The position numbers and the translations under genes were made by a program. Shown here in pieces: positions 40,814 to 49,238 of a stretch of 53,997 bases of DNA. Every line of letters begins with the position of its first letter. The stretch's first letter is position 1. The notes below the pieces were generated by a model. The model did not search any database. It saw nothing but the letters and a program-made list of their open reading frames with translations, and was not told the DNA's origin. Source of the stretch: Bacteroidaceae bacterium (GTDB taxonomy: Bacteria; Bacteroidota; Bacteroidia; Bacteroidales; Bacteroidaceae); contig JAEEGS010000040.1 of NCBI GenBank assembly GCA_016280445.1, positions 1 through 53,997 of the forward strand, given 5' to 3'.

Positions 40814-42817
40814 ATGGAAGAGCTGAACCTGAATTACAATACCCCAGAAAATAATTATGATGATGCTAACATCATCACGCTGACGGGTGTAGAACACATC
40901 CGCCTGCGCCCTGGTATGTACATCGGCCGACTGGGTGATGGAAGCCATGCGGAGGACGGCATTTATGTGCTGCTGAAGGAAATCATCGACAACAGTATCG
41001 ACGAGTTTAAGATGCAGGCGGGAAAGCGCATCGAGGTGGAGGTGAAAGACAATCTGTGCGTGACGGTGCGCGACTATGGGCGCGGCATCCCTCAAGGCAA
41101 GATGATTGAAGCGGTGAGCATCCTGAATACGGGTGGCAAATATGACTCGAAGGCGTTCCAGAAGTCCATCGGCTTGAATGGTGTGGGTACAAAAGCCGTA
41201 AATGCATTGTCGAACCATTTTGAGGTGAGAAGTTACCGCGATGGGGTAGTGCGCAAGGCTGTGTTTGAGAAAGGAAAACTGGTGGACGACCAGACGGAGG
41301 ACACTACCGAGGAGAATGGTACCTACATCTTCTTCCAGCCCGATGACTCGCTGTTCCTCAACTACAAGTTCCAGGACGAGTTTGTGAGCAACATGCTGCG
41401 CAACTACACTTATCTGAATACAGGCCTGGAGATTTACTATAACGGAAGCCGCATTGTGAGCCGCAACGGTCTTAAAGACCTCTTGAAGGACACGATGGAT
41501 GCCACACCGCTCTACGACATCGTCCATCTGAAGGGTGACGATATCGAGATTGCGTTCACCCACACGAATCAGCAGTATGGCGAAGAGTACCACTCGTTCG
41601 TGAATGGTCAGCACACCATCCAAGGCGGTACACATCAGAGCGCATTCAAGGAGCACATCGCCCGCACCATCAAAGAGTTCTACGGGAAGAACTATGAGTA
41701 CAGCGACATCCGTTCGGGCATCATCGCGGCGATTGCCATCAACGTGCAGGAGCCGCAGTTTGAATCGCAGACAAAGATTAAGTTGGGTTCTCTCACGATG
41801 GAGCCAAACGGCGGCATCAGCGTGAACAAGTTCGTGGGAGACTTCATCAAGACCGAAGTGGACAACTTCCTGCATAAGAACCTGGATGTGGCCGAAATCA
41901 TTGAGGAGAAAATCAAAGACAACGAACGGGACAGGAAAGCGATTGCAGGTGTGACGAAACTGGCACGCGAACGTGCGAAGAAAGCCAACCTGCACAACCG
42001 CAAACTGCGCGATTGCAAAATACACCTCAACGATGTCAAGGGCAACCTGAAGGAAGATAGTTCCATCTTCATCACCGAGGGTGACTCCGCCAGCGGAAGC
42101 ATCACGAAGAGCCGCGATGTGATGACCCAAGCCGTCTTCTCATTGCGAGGAAAGCCGCTGAACTCGTATGGATTGACGAAAAAGGTGGTGTATGAAAACG
42201 AGGAGTTCAACCTGCTGCAAGCCGCCCTTAACATAGAGGATGGCATTGACGGATTGCGATACAACAAAGTCATCGTGGCCACCGATGCCGATGTGGACGG
42301 CATGCACATCCGACTGCTGATGATCACCTTCTTTCTCCAGTTCTTCCCCGAACTGGTCAGGACAGGACACGTTTATATCCTCCAGACGCCGCTCTTCCGT
42401 GTGAGAAACCGAAAGAAACGCATCAAGAAAGCGGTGCTCGAAAAATACATGGAAGAGCATCCCGACAACAAGAGCGACTTCATCACCATGTATTGCTACA
42501 GCGATGAAGAACGCCAGAAAGCCATCGAGATGTTGGGTCCTGACCCAGAAATCACACGATTCAAAGGACTGGGCGAGATTTCCCCCGACGAATTCAAGAA
42601 CTTCATCGGCCCTGACATGCGGCTGGAATCTGTCACGCTGCGCAAGACCGACCAAGTGAAGGAACTGCTCGAATACTACATGGGCAAAAACACCATGCAG
42701 CGCCAGAACTTCATCATCAACAATCTGGTCATCGAGGAAGACAAGCCCGAGGAAGAAGAAGAGAGCCTCTCCTCACCCTCTACGGAGGGAGAGAGTGGTA
42801 TCTCCGAAACGGAATAA
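40814..42817 (+). CDS. parE: DNA topoisomerase IV subunit B (ParE/GyrB family)
   Basis: The 667-residue protein has a GHKL ATPase domain (IIDNSIDEF with the Mg-binding Asn, [24 protein letters not shown]), a transducer domain, and a TOPRIM domain with [12 protein letters not shown] and [14 protein letters not shown]. Length and features fit the Bacteroidota topoisomerase IV B subunit, which decatenates chromosomes with ParC. The frame extends to 40787, but ATG 40814 follows AGGAAACA. The C-terminal tail [17 protein letters not shown] comes partly from a GC-rich palindrome (42766-42795). parC is not in the window. coaD starts 6 bp later. Confidence 0.93.
   Translation: MEELNLNYNTPENNYDDANIITLTGVEHIRLRPGMYIGRLGDGSHAEDGIYVLLKEIIDNSIDEFKMQAGKRIEVEVKDNLCVTVRDYGRGIPQGKMIEAVSILNTGGKYDSKAFQKSIGLNGVGTKAVNALSNHFEVRSYRDGVVRKAVFEKGKLVDDQTEDTTEENGTYIFFQPDDSLFLNYKFQDEFVSNMLRNYTYLNTGLEIYYNGSRIVSRNGLKDLLKDTMDATPLYDIVHLKGDDIEIAFTHTNQQYGEEYHSFVNGQHTIQGGTHQSAFKEHIARTIKEFYGKNYEYSDIRSGIIAAIAINVQEPQFESQTKIKLGSLTMEPNGGISVNKFVGDFIKTEVDNFLHKNLDVAEIIEEKIKDNERDRKAIAGVTKLARERAKKANLHNRKLRDCKIHLNDVKGNLKEDSSIFITEGDSASGSITKSRDVMTQAVFSLRGKPLNSYGLTKKVVYENEEFNLLQAALNIEDGIDGLRYNKVIVATDADVDGMHIRLLMITFFLQFFPELVRTGHVYILQTPLFRVRNRKKRIKKAVLEKYMEEHPDNKSDFITMYCYSDEERQKAIEMLGPDPEITRFKGLGEISPDEFKNFIGPDMRLESVTLRKTDQVKELLEYYMGKNTMQRQNFIINNLVIEEDKPEEEEESLSSPSTEGESGISETE
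42766..42795. repeat. GC-rich palindrome at the parE 3' end
   Basis: CCTCTCCTCACCCTCTACGG followed by AGGGAGAGAG resembles the GACCC-type palindrome family, but it is the weakest copy. It encodes the tail [11 protein letters not shown]. Confidence 0.4.
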
Positions 42818-42823
42818 AGAAAT

Positions 42824-43312
42824 ATGAACAAAGTAAATGCTCCCTCCATTCAGGGAGGGCAGGGGAAGGGTCTTAAAATTGCCTTATTTGCCGGTAGTTT
42901 CGACCCATTCACCATTGGACATCAGAACATTGTCGACCGCGCGCTCGAAAGCGTGGCCGATGAAGTGATTGTGGCCATCGGCATCAACCACGAGAAGAAG
43001 TACATGTTCTCGCTCGAAGAACGGCAAGAAGCCATCCGGAAAATCTATCAAAACGAGCCACGAGTACGTGTGGAGACCTACACTGGATTGACCACCGACT
43101 TCGCCAAGAGGGTAGGGGCAAGTTTCCTGTTGAGAGGAGTGAGAAGCGTGAAAGACTTCGAGTTTGAAAGAGATATAGCTGAAGTGAACCACCGCCTCAC
43201 AGGCATAGAGACCGTACTGCTCTTCACCGATCCAAAATACTCATGTGTCAGTTCAAGCATCGTGCGTGAACTGATCACTTATCATCAAGACGTAAAAGAT
43301 TTTCTCCCATGA
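42824..43312 (+). CDS. coaD: Pantetheine-phosphate adenylyltransferase
   Basis: The 162-residue protein has the nucleotidyltransferase motif GSFDPFTIGH (residues 24-33), LLRGVRSVKDFEFERDIAEVN, and the CVSSSIVREL segment. It adenylates 4'-phosphopantetheine to dephospho-CoA. Compared with the family it carries about 16 extra N-terminal residues (MNKVNAPSIQGGQGKG) before the usual IALFAGSFD. These are encoded by a GC-rich palindromic repeat (42839-42872), and no internal start codon would avoid it. The stop overlaps the start of the S41 protease gene (ATGA). Confidence 0.95.
   Translation: MNKVNAPSIQGGQGKGLKIALFAGSFDPFTIGHQNIVDRALESVADEVIVAIGINHEKKYMFSLEERQEAIRKIYQNEPRVRVETYTGLTTDFAKRVGASFLLRGVRSVKDFEFERDIAEVNHRLTGIETVLLFTDPKYSCVSSSIVRELITYHQDVKDFLP
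42839..42872. repeat. GACCC-type palindrome within the coaD start region
   Basis: CTCCCTCCATTCAGGGAGGG forms a stem CCCTCC/GGGAGGG, followed by CAGGGGAAGGGTC. The reverse complement starts GACCCTTCCCCTGCCCTCCC, the same family as 48734 and 26309. It lies 15 bp after the coaD ATG and would fold in the mRNA. Confidence 0.7.
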
Positions 43313-44997
43313 AGATAAAAATGACAACACATCACACAAAGACACTCGCCACTGCACTGATGCTCTTGGTATCGGTGCCACTCCTGGCGCAGCAGAAGAA
43401 CAACGCACTGGACATGCAGATTCGCAAGATGGTATTCGCCCAAGGCACCATCAGCCAACTCTATGTGGACGAAGTGGACATGGAAAAGATGACAGAAGAT
43501 GCCATACGCGGCATGCTGAAAGAACTTGACCCACACTCCACCTACACACCCGCCAAAGAGGTGCAGGCACTGAACGAACCACTCACAGGCTCTTTCGAAG
43601 GCATTGGTGTACAGTTCAACATGAACGAAGACACGTTGGTCGTCATACAACCCGTCAGCGGCGGTCCTTCCGAAAAGGTCGGCATTCTGGCAGGCGACAT
43701 GATTGTGTCGGTGAACGACTCTGCCATCGCAGGTGTGAAGATGTCGAAAGAAGATATCATGAAGCGGCTCCGCGGCCCCAAGGGAACCAAAGTGAACCTT
43801 GGCATCATCCGTCGAGGCGTGAAAGGGATACAAAAGTTCACGGTCACACGTGATAAGATTCCTGTCTATACCATCGACGCTGCCTACATGGTCGATCCCA
43901 CCACTGGATACGTCCGCATCAGCAGTTTTGGCGCCACCACCAACGCCGAGTTCATCAAGGCGGTGACTCGACTGTTGCCGGAAGGCATGAAAGACCTTAT
44001 TATCGACCTGCAGGGCAATGGTGGCGGCTACCTGCAAGCAGCGGTGGACTTGTCCAATGAGTTCCTCGACAATGGCGAGATGATTGTCTATACCGAGGGG
44101 CGCAAAGTGGGAAGACACGAATACCACGCAGAAAAGGGCAAGATGAACATCAACAAGGTGGTCATCCTTGTCGATGGCTACACCGCCTCAGCCGCTGAAA
44201 TCCTCTCAGGAGCCTTGCAAGACAACGACCGAGGCATCATCGTAGGTCGACGTACCTTTGCAAAAGGTCTTGTGCAACGACCTATCGACCTGCCCGACGG
44301 CTCTCTCATCCGCCTGACTGTGGCACATTACTACAGCCCTGTAGGACGTTGTTTCCAGAAGCCCTACGTGAAAGGCGACAGAAAGAGTTACGACATGGAT
44401 ATGCTTGACCGCCTGAACAGCGGTGAACTGACCAGCGCCGACAGCATCCATTTCCCCGATTCACTCAAATACACCACCGTGGGAGGACGTACCGTCTATG
44501 GCGGCGGAGGCATCATGCCCGATGTCTATGTGCCACTCGACACAACCCGCTACACCCGTCTGCATCGCGAGATGGCTGCCAAAAGTTGCATCAACACTTC
44601 CGTCCTCACATGGATTGACCGCCATCGCAAACAGCTCGACAAAACATACGACGTGGCGACTTATCGCAAGGCCAAAACACGCCAAATCGACAACAAGATG
44701 TATAACCCTGCAGACTTGCGCACGGGTTTCGAACGCTTCAGAAACGAGTTCACGGTGCCGCAAGACCTAATTGACATCCTTGTAGCCAAGGCCAAAGAGC
44801 AGAAAATCGAGTACACCGACTCCGACTTCCAGGCTTCAATGCCTATGCTGCAGGTACAACTCAAGGCACTCATCGCCCGCGACCTCTTCGACATGTCCGA
44901 ATATTTCGAAATCATCAACCCGACGAACGAAATCTATGTAAAAGGACTCGAGGCACTCAAGGACGAAAACCTCTTCCAAGGCATCCATTCCAACTAA
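43309..44997 (+). CDS. S41 family carboxy-terminal processing protease
   Basis: The 562-residue protein has a signal peptide (cleavage near residue 27) and a PDZ domain (about 95-175, with GIGVQFNM and VGILAGDMIVSVND). The S41 catalytic core has Ser294 in DGYTASAAEILSG and Lys319 in FAKGLVQ, the usual Ser-Lys dyad. The C-terminal 190 residues are mainly helical. Such proteases act in the periplasm on C-termini of envelope proteins. The ATG at 43309 overlaps the coaD stop, so translation is probably coupled. ATG 43321 is an alternative start. Confidence 0.95.
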   Translation: MKIKMTTHHTKTLATALMLLVSVPLLAQQKNNALDMQIRKMVFAQGTISQLYVDEVDMEKMTEDAIRGMLKELDPHSTYTPAKEVQALNEPLTGSFEGIGVQFNMNEDTLVVIQPVSGGPSEKVGILAGDMIVSVNDSAIAGVKMSKEDIMKRLRGPKGTKVNLGIIRRGVKGIQKFTVTRDKIPVYTIDAAYMVDPTTGYVRISSFGATTNAEFIKAVTRLLPEGMKDLIIDLQGNGGGYLQAAVDLSNEFLDNGEMIVYTEGRKVGRHEYHAEKGKMNINKVVILVDGYTASAAEILSGALQDNDRGIIVGRRTFAKGLVQRPIDLPDGSLIRLTVAHYYSPVGRCFQKPYVKGDRKSYDMDMLDRLNSGELTSADSIHFPDSLKYTTVGGRTVYGGGGIMPDVYVPLDTTRYTRLHREMAAKSCINTSVLTWIDRHRKQLDKTYDVATYRKAKTRQIDNKMYNPADLRTGFERFRNEFTVPQDLIDILVAKAKEQKIEYTDSDFQASMPMLQVQLKALIARDLFDMSEYFEIINPTNEIYVKGLEALKDENLFQGIHSN

Positions 44998-45011
44998 GTT
45001 CCGATCAACTC

Positions 45012-45494
45012 ATGATTACATATACCACCGATGGCGTCAAGATGCCTTCTATCCGACGCCGCGACACCAATGCATGGATTAAGGCCGTAGCCGCCACCTA
45101 TGGTAAAAGGGTGGGGGATATCGGTTACATCTTCTGCAATGACGAGAAAATTCTGGAAGTGAACCGTCAGTATCTCCAACACGATTACTATACTGACATC
45201 ATCACTTTCGACTATTGCGATGATGAATTTCTCACTGGCCGCAAGGACACCATCTCCGGCGACCTCTTCATCAGCCTCGACACTGTACGCAGCAACGCTG
45301 AACAACAAGGCACCGCTTATGAGGAGGAACTCCACCGTGTCATCATCCACGGCATTCTCCACCTCTGCGGCATCAACGACAAAGGCCCGGGTGAACGTGA
45401 AATCATGGAAAGGGAAGAGAATAAAGCACTAGAAGACCCCCTCTGTCCTATCGGACATCTCCCCCTCTATGGGGAGAACCATGCGGGGTGTTAA
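45012..45494 (+). CDS. ybeY: Endoribonuclease YbeY, with repeat-derived C-terminus
   Basis: The 160-residue protein has the UPF0054 zinc site HGILHLCGINDKG and the upstream DIITFDYCDD and SGDLFISLDTV segments of YbeY. It takes part in 16S rRNA 3'-end maturation and ribosome quality control. The family would normally end shortly after EREIMEREENKAL. Here the frame runs on for about 20 residues (EDPLCPIGHLPLYGENHAGC) that are encoded entirely by a GC-rich palindromic repeat (45435-45480). It sits 14 bp after the protease gene. Confidence 0.93.
   Translation: MITYTTDGVKMPSIRRRDTNAWIKAVAATYGKRVGDIGYIFCNDEKILEVNRQYLQHDYYTDIITFDYCDDEFLTGRKDTISGDLFISLDTVRSNAEQQGTAYEEELHRVIIHGILHLCGINDKGPGEREIMEREENKALEDPLCPIGHLPLYGENHAGC
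45435..45480. repeat. GACCC-type palindrome, left member of an inverted pair
   Basis: GACCCCCTCTGTCCTATCGG is followed by ACATCTCCCCCTCTATGGGGAG. It contains two small hairpins (GTCC/GGAC and CTCCCC/GGGGAG). It is an inverted copy of 45581-45622 and is translated as the tail of YbeY. Confidence 0.8.
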
Positions 45495-45495
45495 G

Positions 45496-45537
45496 CAATA
45501 GTACAAAAACAATAGTACAAAAAGTAATAGTATTAAC
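45496..45537. repeat. 14-bp tandem repeat between the two palindromes
   Basis: CAATAGTACAAAAA occurs at 45496 and 45510, and a partial third unit (GTAATAGTATTA) follows. This A/T-rich core lies between the two inverted GC-rich palindromes. Confidence 0.6.
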
Positions 45538-45580
45538 ATAAAAAGCAAGTTACCCCCACTTGACAAACAAGCCGGACGGC

Positions 45581-45622
45581 TCTCCCCATAGAGGGGGAGA
45601 TGCCTGCAAGGCAGAAGGGGTC
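45581..45622. repeat. GACCC-type palindrome, right member of an inverted pair
   Basis: TCTCCCCATAGAGGGGGAGA is followed by TGCCTGCAAGGCAGAAGGGGTC. It is the inverted counterpart of 45435-45480 and ends 7 bp ahead of the argF' start codon. Confidence 0.8.
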
Positions 45623-45629
45623 TTTTATT

Positions 45630-46658
45630 ATGAGAATTTTCCAGCACGTATCAGACATTGGCGACCTTCGCAAGGCTCTTGACGAGGCTTTCGAAATCAA
45701 GGCCGACCGCTATAAGTACCAATCGCTTGGCAAGAACAAAACTGCCATGCTCATTTTCTTCAACAATTCCCTCCGCACCCGTCTATCCACACAGAAGGCA
45801 GCCCTCAACCTCGGCATGAACGTCATTGTGCTCGATGTGAACCAAGGTGCCTGGAAACTGGAAACCGAACGTGGTGTTATCATGGAAGGCGACAAGAGTG
45901 AGCATCTCTTGGAAGCCATTCCCGTGATGGGATGCTACTGCGACATCATCGGTGTGCGTTCCTTTGCCCGTTTCGAATCTCGCAAGGATGACTACGAAGA
46001 GAAGATTCTCCAGCAGTTCATCCAATATAGCGGCCGACCTGTCTTCTTCATGGAGAGTGCCACAGTACACCCCTTGCAGGCATTTGCCGACCTCATCACC
46101 ATCGAGGAGTACAAGGACAGGACGCTCATTGAGCCAAACCCACTCTTTGGCGGCAAAGCCATCCAGCGCACTCCCAACCGTCGTCCGAAGGTGGTGCTCT
46201 CATGGGCTCCACATCCCAGAGCACTCCCGCAGGCAGTGCCCAACTCCTTTGCCGAGTGGATGAATGCTGCCGATGTTGATTTCGTGGTCACACATCCTGA
46301 GGGATATGAACTCGACCCGCAGTTTGTGGGCGATGCCAAGGTGGAGTATGACCAGATGAAAGCCTTCGAGGGTGCCGACTTCATCTATGCCAAGAATTGG
46401 AGTTGCCCCGGTGTGACGCGTCCTGAAGATTACGGAAAAGTGCTGGGCGACTATCACGATTATGCTGATTGGACCGTTTCTGACCGTCAGATGGCAGCGA
46501 CCAACAACGCATTCTTCATGCATTGCCTGCCCGTTCGCCGCAACATGATTGTGACGGATGATGTGATTGAGGCTCCCACCTCCATCGTCATCCCTGAAGC
46601 CGCCAACCGCGAGATTTCGGCTACGGTGGTGCTGAAGCGGATGCTGGAGGCGTTATAA
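45630..46658 (+). CDS. N-succinyl-L-ornithine carbamoyltransferase-like (ArgF')
   Basis: The 342-residue protein is a carbamoyltransferase of the Bacteroidota ArgF' type: FFNNSLRTRLSTQKAA for carbamoyl phosphate, AWKLETERGVIM, ESATVHPLQAFADL, SWAPHPRALPQAVPNSF and FMHCLPVRRNMIV. Pro98 in EAIPVMGCYCD fits the position where the Bacteroides fragilis enzyme has the Pro that selects succinyl- over acetyl-ornithine. This alignment was made by eye. It acts in arginine biosynthesis. The frame extends to 45600 but the ATG at 45630 is the family start. The upstream spacer is a repeat, so its promoter is unclear. Confidence 0.92.
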   Translation: MRIFQHVSDIGDLRKALDEAFEIKADRYKYQSLGKNKTAMLIFFNNSLRTRLSTQKAALNLGMNVIVLDVNQGAWKLETERGVIMEGDKSEHLLEAIPVMGCYCDIIGVRSFARFESRKDDYEEKILQQFIQYSGRPVFFMESATVHPLQAFADLITIEEYKDRTLIEPNPLFGGKAIQRTPNRRPKVVLSWAPHPRALPQAVPNSFAEWMNAADVDFVVTHPEGYELDPQFVGDAKVEYDQMKAFEGADFIYAKNWSCPGVTRPEDYGKVLGDYHDYADWTVSDRQMAATNNAFFMHCLPVRRNMIVTDDVIEAPTSIVIPEAANREISATVVLKRMLEAL

Positions 46659-46682
46659 GGCTAGATGAACTAGATAGGATAG

Positions 46683-46723
46683 GGTGACTAGAATAACTCG
46701 ATAAAGGTGACTAGAATAACTCA
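46683..46723. repeat. Tandem 17-bp repeat upstream of the argF'/lgt terminator
   Basis: GGTGACTAGAATAACTC occurs twice (from 46683 and from 46707), 24 bp apart, between argF' and the terminator. It looks like a small local duplication. Confidence 0.6.
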
Positions 46724-46726
46724 ACA

Positions 46727-46765
46727 AAAAGAAAGGCGGCAATCAATTTGCCGCCTTTTTCTTTG
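46727..46765. terminator. Bidirectional terminator between argF' and lgt
   Basis: Stem GGCGGCAA (46735-46742) pairs with TTGCCGCC (46748-46755) and is extended by A-rich and T-rich flanks on both sides. The leftward lgt stop codon lies in its loop. Confidence 0.92.
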
Positions 46766-47624
46766 CCCGTATCATGCACCATGTTCCCAATATCACGAAC
46801 GGGATGCTGAGGAGTTGTCCCATGTCTAAAGGCATCCCCTGCTCAAAATCCACTTGTTCTTTCTTCAGAAACTCGATGAAGAAACGGAAGGTGAAGATGG
46901 TGGCGAGGCAGAAACCGAAATAAAAGCCCGTTCCGACCGCTGTGGGCGACTTTTCGTCGGCACCCTTGCCCTTGTACCACCGCCAGTAAATCGTCGCTCC
47001 TGCAACGAAAAATATCAGGTAGGCGATGGCTTCGTAGAGTTGTGCCGGGTGGCGAGGCACGTTCACGCCGTCCACCAACGACTCGCCGCTGTGGAAGATG
47101 AATGCCCAAGGCACATCCGTCACATTGCCCAGAATCTCCGAGTTCATCAAGTTGCCCAGACGGATGCAGCAAGCAGCAATGGGCGTGGCCAACGCAAGCA
47201 CATCCAGCACGAACCAGGGGCTTAACTTCACTTTTTTCCAATAAAGCACCATCGCGATGATGAGGCCTATGGTGCCGCCGTGAGAAGCCAAACCCTCATA
47301 TCCAGTGAATTTCCACGACCCATCGGCCATCTGGTGAAAGGGGATGAGCATCTCGATGAAACCCTTCCCGCTGGTCAGGTAGTAACTGGGTTCGTAGAAG
47401 ATGCAATGACCCAATCGCGCGCCTATGAGGATGCCGATGAAGCAATAGAAGAACATCGGCTCAAACTTCTCGTCAGCGACCTTCATCTGCTTGAAGATGC
47501 GCTGAGCCACCAGATAGGAAAACAACAGGCCAATGCACCACAGCAGCGAGTACCACCGCACGCTGAAAGACCCCAGCGAGAAAGCCTCCACAGAAGGCTG
47601 CCAATCAATAAATAAAGCAGTCAT
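46743..47624 (-). CDS. lgt: Prolipoprotein diacylglyceryl transferase
   Basis: The 293-residue multi-pass membrane protein matches Lgt. It has FYCFIGILIGARLGHCIFYEP, the GLASHGGTIGLIIA segment with the essential His, the signature CIRLGNLMNSEILG (GRxGNFxNxExxG form) and HPAQLYEA. It transfers diacylglycerol from phosphatidylglycerol to the lipobox cysteine of prolipoproteins in the inner membrane. Its start lies 2 bp after the ychF stop, so they form a leftward operon. Confidence 0.95.
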   Translation of the reverse strand: MTALFIDWQPSVEAFSLGSFSVRWYSLLWCIGLLFSYLVAQRIFKQMKVADEKFEPMFFYCFIGILIGARLGHCIFYEPSYYLTSGKGFIEMLIPFHQMADGSWKFTGYEGLASHGGTIGLIIAMVLYWKKVKLSPWFVLDVLALATPIAACCIRLGNLMNSEILGNVTDVPWAFIFHSGESLVDGVNVPRHPAQLYEAIAYLIFFVAGATIYWRWYKGKGADEKSPTAVGTGFYFGFCLATIFTFRFFIEFLKKEQVDFEQGMPLDMGQLLSIPFVILGTWCMIRAKKKAAN

Positions 47625-47626
47625 GT

Positions 47627-48730
47627 TTATACATTAAACCTAAAGTGCATGATGTCGCCGTCCTGCACCACATAATCCTTACCTTCCACACCCAATTTGC
47701 CGGCTTCTCTCACGGCTGCTTCGCTGCCATACTTGATGTAGTCCTCATACTTGATGACCTCGGCGCGGATAAAGCCTTTCTCGAAGTCGGTGTGAATGAC
47801 GCCTGCGCATTGCGGAGCCTTCCATCCCTTGCGGAATGTCCACGCCTTCACCTCCATCTCGCCTGCGGTGATGAAGGTCTGCAGGTTCAGCAGCGCGTAA
47901 ATCGCCTTAATCAGTCGGTTGCAGCCGCTTTCCTCAAGGCCCATGTCCTCGAGGAACATCTGCTTCTCCTCGTAACTCTCCAGTTCGGCGATGTCCGCTT
48001 CGGTTTGGGCGCTGATGATGATGAGTTCCGCCTCCTCACCCTTGATGGCTTCGCGCACGCTGTCCACGTAGGCATTGCCCGTCTTCGCGCTTGCATCGTC
48101 CACATTGCACACATACAGCACGGGCTTGGTGGTGAGCAGGAACATGTTCTTGGCCGCCTGCACTTCTTCCTCATTTTCAGGCACTACGGTGCGGGCCGAG
48201 AGCCCCTTCTCCAGAGCCTCCTTATAGCGCAGCAGCAAGCCGTATTCCACTTTGGCGTTCTTGTCGTGACCGACGTTGGCCAACTTCTCCGTCTTCTTGA
48301 TGCGGGCCTCCACCGTTTCGAGGTCTTTCAACTGCAACTCCGTGTCGATGATTTCCTTATCCCTCACAGGGTCAACCGAGCCATCCACATGCACAATGTT
48401 TCCGTTGTCGAAGCAGCGCAGCACGTGAATGATGGCATCGCATTCGCGGATGTTGCCCAAGAACTGATTGCCAAGACCTTCGCCCTGGCTGGCTCCCTTC
48501 ACCAGACCTGCTATATCGACAATGTCGCACACGGCCGGCACAATCCTGCCCGGATGCACCAGTTCAGCCAGTTTCGTCAGTCGCTCGTCAGGCACACTCA
48601 CCTGTCCGAGTTGCGCGTCAATCGTACAAAAAGGAAAGTTTGCCGCCTGCGCCTTTGCGCTCGACAAACAATTGAAAAGTGTTGACTTGCCCACGTTTGG
48701 CAAACCCACAATACCTGCTTTCAAAGCCAT
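47627..48730 (-). CDS. ychF: Redox-responsive ATPase/GTPase YchF (OLA1 family)
   Basis: The 367-residue protein begins with the P-loop GIVGLPNVGKSTLFNCLS, followed by ANFPFCTID, the DxxG switch DIVDIAGLVKGASQGEGLGNQFL, a non-canonical G4 region (VCNVDDAS, which explains ATP preference in this family), a helical coiled insert and a C-terminal TGS domain ending DYVVQDGDIMHFRFNV. YchF binds ribosomes and affects stress responses. A GC-rich palindrome (48734-48765) lies directly upstream of the start. Confidence 0.96.
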   Translation of the reverse strand: MALKAGIVGLPNVGKSTLFNCLSSAKAQAANFPFCTIDAQLGQVSVPDERLTKLAELVHPGRIVPAVCDIVDIAGLVKGASQGEGLGNQFLGNIRECDAIIHVLRCFDNGNIVHVDGSVDPVRDKEIIDTELQLKDLETVEARIKKTEKLANVGHDKNAKVEYGLLLRYKEALEKGLSARTVVPENEEEVQAAKNMFLLTTKPVLYVCNVDDASAKTGNAYVDSVREAIKGEEAELIIISAQTEADIAELESYEEKQMFLEDMGLEESGCNRLIKAIYALLNLQTFITAGEMEVKAWTFRKGWKAPQCAGVIHTDFEKGFIRAEVIKYEDYIKYGSEAAVREAGKLGVEGKDYVVQDGDIMHFRFNV

Positions 48731-48733
48731 AAA

Positions 48734-48765
48734 GACCCTTCCCCCGCCTCCCCTGAAACGGGAGG
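48734..48765. repeat. GACCC-type palindrome upstream of ychF
   Basis: GACCCTTCCCCCGCCTCCCC is followed by TGAAACGGGAGGAG. It closely matches the reverse complement of the coaD copy. A further AGTAGAAT / ATTCTACT stem lies at 48766-48795. Confidence 0.7.
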
Positions 48766-48916
48766 AGTAGAATGTTTGTGGGGGAGAATTCTACTTGGTA
48801 ACATGATAAAATCGGCTGCAAAGGTACGGAATATTTTGGAAAGAATGGGAAAACACACCCACAAAATCACTTTTTCGCCTATCGGGAGGGGGAAAGAAAC
48901 ACCTCCTCCGCACCTC

Positions 48917-49113
48917 CACTTCCACTGCCACCCTTTCCTCTGTTGCAGAACCACCTGGACGATGCTTCCACTGCCTCTTTGGCGGTGTGACTCAGACCGA
49001 GGGGGTCGGTGTGACTCAGACCGGGGGTGGCGGTGTGAGTCACACCGTTTTTGAGGCTGTGGAAGCATCGAAAAAGAGGCAGTGGAAGTGTCGAAAGGGT
49101 GGCAGTGGAAGTG
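48917..49113. repeat. Intergenic three-dyad palindromic element, copy C
   Basis: An outer arm pair of 21 bp (48917-48937 with 49093-49113) is perfectly inverted. An inner pair ATGCTTCCACTGCCTC / GAGGCTGTGGAAGCAT has one mismatch. Between them are three dyads at 48984, 49008 and 49032, spaced 24 bp. The third has G in place of the central C and so remains palindromic. With the palindrome near 48734 and the purL promoter this covers most of the 508-bp gap 48731-49238. Confidence 0.9.
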
Positions 49114-49205
49114 TCGAAATAACAAATGAGGAAGGGTAAGCGTGTTTTTTCGCGAAATAATGTAAGTTCACAGGGTTTTGTGGTGGGTTTTCGAAGAAAA
49201 AGTCG

Positions 49206-49213
49206 TACCTTTG
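49206..49213 (+). promoter_or_regulatory. -7 promoter element of purL
   Basis: TACCTTTG followed by CA lies 25 bp ahead of the purL ATG. The TCG before it is the same as in the rfbB and mnmG promoters. Confidence 0.7.
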
Positions 49214-49238
49214 CAGGAAATTTTACATTCGTAACTTT

